Shown piece by piece: positions 1 through 4,765 of a stretch of 6,881 bases of DNA (position 1 is the stretch's first letter; every line of letters starts with the position of its first letter). This stretch comes from Lachnospiraceae bacterium. Its GTDB lineage: Bacteria; Bacillota; Clostridia; Lachnospirales; Lachnospiraceae. The position numbers and the translations under genes were made by a program. The DNA lies in NCBI GenBank assembly GCA_021199405.1, contig JAJQID010000124.1:1-6881 (forward strand), in the 5' to 3' direction. The notes under the pieces are model-generated. The model made no database searches. It saw nothing but the letters and a program-made list of their open reading frames with translations, and had not been told where the DNA came from.

Positions 1-631
1 GTTCACCGCTTCCTGTACCCGCTCTGCGGCCATCTGAACGGCTGTCGCGTTTCTCTCCGTTTCCGGAACCTGAAGGACGGCCTTCCCGCCGCTCTCCGGT
101 TTCCTGGGCGCTCTTCACCTCCCGGCGGGGCGCTCCTTCGCGGGACTGGGCAGACCTTGCCGCCGACTGCTTCGCCGCTCTCTCGGACGCCTCCTCCACC
201 TTTACAAAGGGGCGCTTCTGAAGCTCAGGCTCAAAAATCACAGGCTTTTTTTCCTCTGCAGCCGGAGCCGGCTCAGGAGTGGGTGCCGGAACCGGCGCCG
301 GAGCAGGTGCCGTTTTCTTTGGCTCCTTTTCTCCCAGGGCGGCCCTGAATTTTGCCGCCACATCCTCCGATTTTACATTATTGCCGGGAGCCGTGGCAGG
401 TCTTGTCTTACTGCCGCTGCTGCGCGCACGTTCCGTCCCGCCGCTGCTTTTGCCGGAGGGCTTCCTGGCGGGCACATTCATTCCGCTCTTACTGTTCTGT
501 GGATTGCCCACGATCACGATTCGTTTTTTCTTTTTGGGCTGATCCTGCTGTGTGCTCTTCTCCTGCACAGGCGCCACCTCCTTTTTCACTGCGAATTTCT
601 GATTAACTTCTTTGTTTTCCTGTTCTTTCAT
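1..631 (-). CDS. infB: Translation initiation factor IF2, N-terminal part (runs off the left edge)
   Basis: IF2 is the GTPase that brings initiator tRNA to the 30S subunit and promotes 50S joining. Only the first 210 codons are in the window; the GTP-binding and tRNA-binding domains would lie beyond position 1. The frame is open from ATG at 629-631 to the edge. What is visible is the variable, charged N-terminal region: a lysine run at about residues 33-37 followed by a short hydrophobic strand and NPQNSKSGMN (43-52), a Pro/Ala repeat at about 108-125, then Arg/Ser/Gly-rich linker to 210. No in-frame start is possible further upstream, since a TGA lies ten codons before the ATG. The start overlaps the ylxQ stop as ATGA, with a G-rich Shine-Dalgarno (GGGGGTGG, 636-643), implying translational coupling. 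Identity rests on the nusA-ylxR-ylxQ-infB order and the typical linker composition; no diagnostic G-domain motif is in view. The usual N-terminal IF2_N helical domain is not obvious at the start. Confidence 0.92.
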   Translation of the reverse strand, partial: MKEQENKEVNQKFAVKKEVAPVQEKSTQQDQPKKKKRIVIVGNPQNSKSGMNVPARKPSGKSSGGTERARSSGSKTRPATAPGNNVKSEDVAAKFRAALGEKEPKKTAPAPAPVPAPTPEPAPAAEEKKPVIFEPELQKRPFVKVEEASERAAKQSAARSAQSREGAPRREVKSAQETGERREGRPSGSGNGEKRDSRSDGRRAGTGSGE

Positions 632-960
632 TCTGCCACCCCCATCTGCTTTGTCGTCTCATCTATCTGCGCGCAGACAGCTTTGGCGAAACCATCATTT
701 ACAATTGCCAGTGAGGCTCTCATCTCTTTTCCCAGAGCATGCCCCAGAGACTCTCTGGTACCATATTCCACTAAAGGAACCTGATAAAAACCACACTTAT
801 CCCTGAAGTGCTTGCGGGTACCCTCGGATGCGTCGCACGCGACCACCACCAGATACGCCGTTCCTTTCTTTATCGCTTCTTCCACGGAGTATTCCCCGCT
901 GACCACATTCCGGGACTTCATTGCCAGCCCCAGCAATGATTCCACTTTATTCTGTCTCAA
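628..960 (-). CDS. ylxQ: L7Ae/L30e-family RNA-binding protein YlxQ
   Basis: Small cytoplasmic protein of the L7Ae/L30e/S12e/Gadd45 fold, a family that binds kink-turn RNA; its job in Firmicutes is not firmly settled. The family pattern is clear: QNKV-LLGLA near the start, VSGEYSVEEAI in the first third, the hydrophobic core strand YLVVVACDAS, then TRKHF, C, VP and ESLGHALGKE, and a final strand LAIVNDGFAKAV. I chose a TTG start at 958-960, which gives 110 residues, close to the roughly 100 usual for the family, and puts the N terminus at MRQNKVESLLG. It has GGAGGAG upstream (971-977), about ten bases away. The longer alternative, ATG at 988-990, gives 120 residues and a 44-nt overlap with ylxR; it has only a closely spaced AAGGA. 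With the TTG start the gene still overlaps the ylxR stop by 14 nt, and its own TGA overlaps the infB ATG. Confidence 0.9.
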   Translation of the reverse strand: MRQNKVESLLGLAMKSRNVVSGEYSVEEAIKKGTAYLVVVACDASEGTRKHFRDKCGFYQVPLVEYGTRESLGHALGKEMRASLAIVNDGFAKAVCAQIDETTKQMGVAE

Positions 961-1219
961 TATTGTCAAACTCCTCCGCGAGGCTCTCATATACTTCCTT
1001 CGGAATACTCATCTTAAAAGAACGCTCCAGGCCCTTATTTCTGACTGCGTTGCTTAAGCACTGCCCGTTCTTACAAAGATATGCGCCTCTTCCGTTTTTC
1101 TTGCCTGTCACATCCAGGACAAATGTATCCTCAGGCGTTCTGACCACCCGCATCATTTCCTTCTTGGGTCTGGACTCACCGCAGCCGATACACTGTCTCA
1201 TGGGAATTTTTTTACTCAT
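947..1219 (-). CDS. ylxR: YlxR (DUF448) family RNA-binding protein
   Basis: A 90-residue basic protein of the YlxR/DUF448 family, almost always found between nusA and infB. In Bacillus subtilis the protein has been linked to RNase P RNA and named RnpM; I take this from memory of the literature, not from this sequence. Family hallmarks are all present: IPMRQCIGCG at 5-14 (Cys10 and Cys13), RPKKEMMRVVRTP at 17-29, the central GRGAYLC at 43-49 with Cys49, a fourth cysteine at 54, then A-RNKGLERSFK at 58-69. The four cysteines form a CxxC plus CxxxxC pattern. The start ATG (1217-1219) lies two bases after the nusA TAA, and its Shine-Dalgarno GAGG (1227-1230) is inside the last nusA codons, spacing seven, so translation is probably coupled to nusA. 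Length is normal for the family. Confidence 0.96.
   Translation of the reverse strand: MSKKIPMRQCIGCGESRPKKEMMRVVRTPEDTFVLDVTGKKNGRGAYLCKNGQCLSNAVRNKGLERSFKMSIPKEVYESLAEEFDNIETE
971..977 (-). promoter_or_regulatory. Ribosome binding site supporting the TTG start of ylxQ
   Basis: On the minus strand GGAGGAG lies inside the 3' end of ylxR, ten bases before TTG at 960. It favours the TTG start over the in-frame ATG at 990. The spacing is slightly long, so the choice is likely but not certain. Confidence 0.55.
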
Positions 1220-1221
1220 TT

Positions 1222-2553
1222 TTATTCCTCGTCAGGCTCTTCGGCTTCTTCCTCATACTCTTCAGCATTGTCAGCATATTCATATCCTTCAGCGCCGTCA
1301 GCGTATTCCTCTTCATATCCTTCGGCGTCGCCCTCCGGAGCGTCCTCATACTCATCAGAGTCAGCATATTCCTCCCCGTACTCGTCTTCGCCCTCATACT
1401 CGCCGTCAGTGTATTCCTCTTCCCCGTACTCGTCGTCATATTCCCCGTCATACTCTTCGTACTCACTGTCGTCGTCCAGATAATCCTCATAACGGAAGCC
1501 GTAAGCATCCTTTGCCTGGGTCTCGCTCTTAATATCGATTTTGTATCCGGTCAGCCTTGCCGCCAGACGGGCGTTCTGTCCCTCCTTGCCGATGGCCAGG
1601 GACAACTGATAATCCGGTACCACCACCTTGGCGGTCTTTTCATCAGGGTCAGCGAACACAGCTACCACCTTGGAAGGCGCCAGGGCGTTCTGAATGAAGT
1701 TGCCCGGATTCTCATCCCAGGGAACAATATCAATCTTTTCTCCTTTTAATTCATCCACAATGGCATTGACGCGGGAACCATTCATTCCCACACAGGCGCC
1801 CACCGCATCCACATTACTGTCATGGCTTCTGACCGCCATCTTGGTGCGGCTGCCTGCCTCTCTGGCGATGCTCATGATCTCCACCGTGCCGTCGCTGATT
1901 TCCGTAACTTCTGCCTCAAACAGACGTCTGACCAGATCCGGATGGGTTCTACTGACACTGATGCGAAGCCCCTTGCGGTTGGAAACCTCCACAATAAACA
2001 CCTTCACACGCTGAGTGGGCTTTAATACCTCCCCCTTGATCATCTCGCTCTCCGGCAGCAGGGCGTCGGCCCTTCCCAGATTGATGCTGACGCCTTTTTC
2101 CACTGTACGCTGCACAATTCCGGTGACCACTTCCTTCTCCAGCCCTACATACTGATTATAGACTACACTGCGCTCTTCCTCGCGGATCTTCTGTAAAATT
2201 ACGTTCTTGGCATGCTGAGTGGCAATACGGCCAAAATCCTTGGACTTGATCTCCACATTGACAGTCTCATCCACCTGTACGCCCGGATTGATTTTGCGGG
2301 CTTCCTCCAGAGAAATCTGAGCGGTGGGATCCTCCACCTCTTCCTCGGTGGCCACCACCTGCCGCTCCGCGAAGCAAATGAAATCTCCTGTTTCTCTGTC
2401 CACCACTGCCTTCATATTTGCGGCGTCAGTTTTGCCAAAATGATTTTTGCAGGCGGCAATCAGGGAAGTCTCAATGGTCTCAAACATGACTTCCTTGCTG
2501 ATCTGCTTCTCTCTCTCCAATAGATCCAGCGCCTCCAACAGCTCCTTGTTCAT
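1222..2553 (-). CDS. nusA: Transcription termination/antitermination factor NusA
   Basis: NusA binds the RNA exit side of RNA polymerase, slows elongation, and stimulates hairpin folding at pauses and intrinsic terminators. The 443 residues hold the expected order: N-terminal polymerase-binding domain (about 1-125, starting MNKELLEALDLLEREKQISK), S1 domain (about 133-200, with ISVSRTHPDLVRRLFEAEVTE just after), KH1 with GACVGMNGSRV at 252-262, and KH2 with AIGKEGQNARLAARLTGYKI at 320-339. The proteobacterial AR repeats are absent, as expected in Firmicutes. After residue 354 comes an 89-residue tail of Glu, Asp, Tyr and Gly without a single Lys, Arg or His, which makes the protein longer than the roughly 370 residues of Bacillus NusA. 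The start ATG is fixed by AGGAGG at 2561-2566 (spacing seven); an ATG four bases upstream meets TGA at once. It lies 21 nt after rimP and two bases before ylxR, in one operon. Confidence 0.98.
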   Translation of the reverse strand: MNKELLEALDLLEREKQISKEVMFETIETSLIAACKNHFGKTDAANMKAVVDRETGDFICFAERQVVATEEEVEDPTAQISLEEARKINPGVQVDETVNVEIKSKDFGRIATQHAKNVILQKIREEERSVVYNQYVGLEKEVVTGIVQRTVEKGVSINLGRADALLPESEMIKGEVLKPTQRVKVFIVEVSNRKGLRISVSRTHPDLVRRLFEAEVTEISDGTVEIMSIAREAGSRTKMAVRSHDSNVDAVGACVGMNGSRVNAIVDELKGEKIDIVPWDENPGNFIQNALAPSKVVAVFADPDEKTAKVVVPDYQLSLAIGKEGQNARLAARLTGYKIDIKSETQAKDAYGFRYEDYLDDDSEYEEYDGEYDDEYGEEEYTDGEYEGEDEYGEEYADSDEYEDAPEGDAEGYEEEYADGAEGYEYADNAEEYEEEAEEPDEE

Positions 2554-2574
2554 CTCATTTCCTCCTAAAATTCT

Positions 2575-3051
2575 CTAAAAGTCCAGCGCCAGGCGGATCA
2601 CCGCCAGGTCTCTGCGCGAAAAAATCCTGTCATTGGTCTGATGATTCTCTCTGCACTCCAATGTAAGGCTTGCAGCGTCAAATTCCTTCAATATTCCGGA
2701 AAATTCCTTCTGTCCGTCTATGGGACGATAGGTCTTTACCTCCACCTCCTGCCCAAGGGCGCTTAGTAAATGGCGGTCCTTTTTCAGGATTCTGCCAAGA
2801 CCAGGGCTGGACACCTCCAGAATGTAGGCATCCTCGATGAAGTCCTCCTCATCCAGCCTGTCCGACAGTGCTCGGCTGACATTCTCACAGTCCAAAATAG
2901 TAACCCCCTCCGGCTTATCAATATAAGCCCTCAGATACCAGTCGCTCCCCTCCTTCACAAATTCCACATCATAGATATCGACCTGAAACTGCGCCGCGAT
3001 GGGAACAAGAAGCGCCTCTGTCCTCTCCGCCACGGACTCCTGCTTTGCCAT
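2575..3051 (-). CDS. rimP: Ribosome maturation factor RimP
   Basis: RimP (YlxS/YhbC) assists late assembly of the 30S ribosomal subunit in the cytoplasm. I place the start at ATG 3049-3051, giving 158 residues, the normal length, with GAGG at 3059-3062 spaced seven bases away. A longer frame opens at 3105, but its extra 18 residues have no family character. Two domains are visible: an N-terminal alpha/beta domain (about 6-85) with VDIYDVEFVKEGSDWYLRAY at 24-43, ILDCENVSRALSDRLDEED at 52-70, and ILEVSSPGLGRIL at 77-89, the family signature; and a C-terminal SH3-like barrel (about 90-157). In most relatives the signature reads SSPGLDRPL, so Gly86 and Ile88 are mild departures. It is first in the operon, 21 nt before nusA. 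Expression should depend on the promoter at 3220-3248 and on the leader hairpin at 3161-3187. Confidence 0.97.
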   Translation of the reverse strand: MAKQESVAERTEALLVPIAAQFQVDIYDVEFVKEGSDWYLRAYIDKPEGVTILDCENVSRALSDRLDEEDFIEDAYILEVSSPGLGRILKKDRHLLSALGQEVEVKTYRPIDGQKEFSGILKEFDAASLTLECRENHQTNDRIFSRRDLAVIRLALDF

Positions 3052-3160
3052 ACAAATACCTCTTTTCTGATTGTCCTTCACCGCCCCTGCAATCAGGACT
3101 GACAAGCCTGGTTATATACTTCAGGCCGGCTGTGAAAAGTAACCTTCTATGATATACATT

Positions 3161-3187
3161 GAAAAAGAGCTTGCCGGGGCAAACTCT
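3161..3187 (-). terminator. Terminator-like hairpin in the rimP-nusA leader (candidate attenuator)
   Basis: Read on the minus strand, AGAGTTTGC (3179-3187) pairs with GCAAGCTCT (3166-3174) around a CCCG tetraloop, nine pairs including one G-U. The last stem U and four more U (3162-3166) follow, then the tract is broken by C. It starts about 26 nt after the predicted transcription start and lies about 110 nt before the rimP ATG, so it cannot serve an upstream gene and instead stands in the operon leader. The short U-tract would make a weak terminator, the kind that depends on NusA. No competing antiterminator stem 5' of it was found. Confidence 0.55.
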
Positions 3188-3219
3188 CATCATCATTGAA
3201 TATTTAATTAACCTTATTT

Positions 3220-3248
3220 ATTTTAGCACTATTTTTACCAAATTGCAA
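3220..3248 (-). promoter_or_regulatory. Sigma-A-type promoter of the rimP-nusA-ylxR-ylxQ-infB operon
   Basis: The -35 box TTGCAA (3243-3248) and -10 box TAAAAT (3220-3225) are separated by exactly 17 bp, and the -10 is preceded by TGC, an extended -10. Transcription would begin near 3213 and give a leader of about 160 nt before rimP. It lies just downstream of the membrane protein gene, so the operon does not need readthrough from it. Confidence 0.75.
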
Positions 3249-3275
3249 GCAGTTTTTTTTAATTTCTAAAGAGAT

Positions 3276-3299
3276 TCCATAAAAATACCATTTTATGGA
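3276..3299 (-). terminator. AT-rich hairpin after the membrane protein gene, possible weak terminator
   Basis: Perfect nine-base arms TCCATAAAA and TTTTATGGA with a six-base loop lie 17 nt after the stop of the membrane protein gene. No U-tract follows directly on the minus strand (AATCTCTTTAG comes next), so terminator function is doubtful. It could instead protect the 3' end of the mRNA. Confidence 0.35.
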
Positions 3300-3316
3300 T
3301 TTATCCCCCAAATCTT

Positions 3317-4444
3317 TCAGGCAATCCATCCCCAGCAAGTGGCGATAAATTCCCCAAGGAAAAACATGCCCCTGAGCCAGATCAACGCAGAAATTCCCAT
3401 GCACGGAGCCAACAGATCTGTTCTTGCCTTTATTACATCTGCAGAAAGGGAAATAACCACGCAAATCAGAAGAGACATGGTGCCAAAGGTTGCGCGATCC
3501 GGATAGTGAGGAGATAAAATCATGGCTCCCCAGGACAGCAGAGCGCACAAAAGGAGCAGAATATTTTTTCTGCCAATGGGAAGCTTCAGGACACATTTGC
3601 TGACAATGAGCACACCTGCCAGCAGAAGCAATGCAGGAAACAGATAGTTTAATGCCGCCTGGCACTCCGCGTAGCAACGCAGAAAAATTTTCCAAAGGGT
3701 TCCATAATAGGTCTCAGCAATCTGAGAGCTCCGCACAAAATTGCCGGGCGCTGCAATCACCATGACGCTGCCAAAAAGGCAGCACAGATTACCCAGAATA
3801 TGCCAGGGTCTGATCTGTTTTCCCTCTTTTCTGATTATGAAAATAATCATCAGACTGACGATCCAGACAGCAGGACCCATATTTTCATTGCTCCATCCCG
3901 CCAGAATGCCCAGCGGAACGATTCAGAAGGTAATGCCCGGCAGCTTTTTCGTCGAATCCAGTTCCCTGAGATAGCAATACAGATATAATAAAATGAAGCT
4001 GGTAATGTACAGATAGTTGGCCGCCCCTGCCTGCCAGAACATGCTCATCTTCCAGTTAGCGTTCAGCCCCAAAAGCATACCAATGGCCGCAAAGAAAGCA
4101 GTTGCCCTGCGGACGCCGGCGATTGTACAGATAACAAAACACAGTATAAGCGTCATGGCTACATTCAGAATGTCTGCCGCATTCTCCCCTGCCAGTAATG
4201 TCAGCTGCAATATGGCATGGGTCAGGCTGCGGCCTCCCCAGTTAAAATAATGCCAGATCTGACTTGTAATGATGTCTCCGATTCCCGTAATGGGCTCTTC
4301 TGAGGAAAGCATGGTGGAATACCACAGGTCGTCCATCATAAAGGGAATGTATCGGTTTGTCAGATAAATCACCGCCACAGAAACCAAAATCAGAAAAATG
4401 GAGGCGATTTGGAATACACGGTGTAATTTTGTGTCTTTATCCAT
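3317..4444 (-). pseudogene. DUF6056-like polytopic membrane protein, interrupted by an in-frame TGA
   Basis: A 375-codon frame, continuous from ATG at 4444 to TGA at 3317, except for an in-frame TGA at codon 174 (3923-3925). Before the stop: a first membrane helix (about 10-28), PFMMDDLWYSTM (34-45) with Asp38/Asp39, a loop with SQIWHYFNWGGRSLTH (61-76), helices at about 92-110 and 113-127, and FWQAGAANYLYITSFILLYL ending in LRELDSTKKLPGITF (173). After it the same frame gives IVPLGILAGWSNENMGPAVW, then more helices, APGNFVRSSQ and LSPHYPDRATFGTMSLLI. These blocks, in this order, match my memory of DUF6056, membrane proteins of unknown function; the early Asp-Asp recalls GT-C glycosyltransferases, which is only a suggestion. 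Trp (TGG) is the expected residue at codon 174. The downstream half could be made from ATG 3880 by reinitiation, but half a transporter-like fold is unlikely to work. The C terminus may also be short. It has its own promoter at 4478-4506. Confidence 0.75.
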
Positions 4445-4465
4445 GGTATACTTCTCTTTTCATGT

Positions 4466-4481
4466 TAATACTCCGGTATTA
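4466..4481 (-). promoter_or_regulatory. Palindrome over the -10 region of the membrane gene promoter, possible operator
   Basis: TAATAC and GTATTA form a perfect inverted repeat around CGGA, overlapping the last four bases of the -10 box and the predicted transcription start. A repressor bound here would block polymerase, but six-base arms of this composition can also arise by chance. Confidence 0.3.
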
Positions 4482-4506
4482 TACCCTTTATGAGAAATTA
4501 TGGCAA
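4478..4506 (-). promoter_or_regulatory. Sigma-A-type promoter of the membrane protein gene
   Basis: TTGCCA (4501-4506) and a consensus TATAAT (4478-4483) with a 17-bp spacer. Predicted transcription begins near 4471, giving a leader of under 30 nt with a weak GAGAAG ribosome binding site before the ATG at 4444. The groEL terminator lies just upstream, so this gene is an independent unit. Confidence 0.75.
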
Positions 4507-4548
4507 GAAAAAAAGGACAGGACAGCGACAGTTCAACTTTATTTTTCA

Positions 4549-4580
4549 CAAAGGAAATGCCTGCTTCGCAGAAGCAGGCA
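4549..4580 (-). terminator. Rho-independent terminator of the groES-groEL operon
   Basis: On the minus strand TGCCTGCTTC (4571-4580) pairs perfectly with GAAGCAGGCA (4558-4567) across a three-base loop, followed by TTTCCTTT. The stem is strong and GC-rich; the U-tract is interrupted by CC. It lies about 185 nt after the groEL stop and just before the next promoter. Confidence 0.72.
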
Positions 4581-4595
4581 CCTCTTTCCTATCTC

Positions 4596-4697
4596 TTATA
4601 CAGCAAACAATTTCATGTCACTTACCATCGCGCCGAGCTCTGGCTGCGCAACAGCCATTCCCTGCGTGACCGCGGCAGCAGCATTATATCGTGACAA
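4596..4697 (-). other. Mini-ORF of 33 codons in the second frame of the structured element (doubtful gene)
   Basis: A frame opened by TTG at 4695-4697, or internally by ATG at 4656-4658, overlaps the 41-codon frame in another phase. Its end, GMAVAQPELGAMVSDMKLF followed by AV and TAA, has a protein-like composition. There is GGGA directly before the internal ATG but no well-spaced Shine-Dalgarno. It may be the second half of one frame split by a small indel. Confidence 0.22.
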
Positions 4698-4747
4698 AAA
4701 ACGTCACGATCCAATTCGCCGCTCGTCAAATGCATGCGAGCATGCAT
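4622..4747 (-). other. Mini-ORF of 41 codons within the structured element (doubtful gene)
   Basis: ATG at 4745-4747 with GAGG three bases upstream (4751-4754), 20 nt after the groEL stop, reads 41 residues beginning MHARMHLTSGELDRD and ending in RW before TAA. The first codons are the palindrome itself, which makes a repetitive-DNA origin more likely than a selected peptide. Ribosome binding site spacing is too short to be convincing. Confidence 0.25.
4688..4710. repeat. Perfect 8-bp inverted repeat
   Basis: ATCGTGAC and GTCACGAT around a seven-base A-rich loop (+ strand; T-rich on the minus strand). The minus-strand transcript has U inside the loop, not after the stem, so this is not a terminator. 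Confidence 0.7.
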
Positions 4748-4749
4748 TT
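4728..4749. repeat. Perfect 10-bp inverted repeat just after groEL
   Basis: AAATGCATGC and GCATGCATTT are separated by only two bases, making an almost complete 22-bp palindrome, 17 nt behind the groEL stop. No U-tract follows on either strand. It could act as an mRNA 3'-end stabiliser, a protein target or a mobile-repeat end. Confidence 0.75.
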
Positions 4750-4765
4750 TCCTCACTTTCGCTCA

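Larger units (their letters stand above)
4596..4757 (-). repeat. Structured intergenic element behind groEL with inverted repeats and mini-ORFs
   Basis: Between the groEL stop and its terminator lie about 160 nt of GC-richer DNA packed with symmetry: a perfect ten-base palindrome (4728-4749), a perfect eight-base palindrome (4688-4710), a six-base stem TGGCTG/CAGCCA (4641-4657), and four copies of GTGAC or its complement (4617-4621, 4666-4670, 4691-4695, 4703-4707) that could pair in alternative ways. Two overlapping small minus-strand frames cross it. The layout resembles REP- or BIME-like mobile intergenic repeats, or a structured 3' UTR. Whether it occurs elsewhere in the genome cannot be seen from this window. 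Confidence 0.5.

Noticed and set aside
1268..1483. Plus-strand frame of 71 codons rich in Ser and Tyr opposite the nusA tail.
   Set aside because: It is the antisense of the acidic repeat codons of nusA; its bias follows from the complement of Glu/Asp/Tyr codons, and it has no ribosome binding site.
2969..3196. Minus-strand 75-codon frame starting MMMRVCPGK in the rimP leader, considered as a leader peptide.
   Set aside because: No Shine-Dalgarno before it, the hairpin sequence is part of its codons, and it runs about 80 nt into rimP in another frame.
3052..3219. A riboswitch or T-box in the rimP leader.
   Set aside because: I see one terminator-like hairpin but no recognisable conserved aptamer core, T-box bulge or specifier stem.
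3204..3695. Minus-strand 163-codon frame overlapping the membrane protein gene and the rimP promoter.
   Set aside because: It is a shifted reading of the membrane gene with no membrane or family character, and it covers the promoter of the next operon.
3923..3925. The in-frame TGA as a selenocysteine codon or a reassigned Trp codon.
   Set aside because: The position expects Trp, not a redox Cys/Sec site; TGA serves as a true stop at ylxQ, and TGG encodes Trp elsewhere in the same gene.
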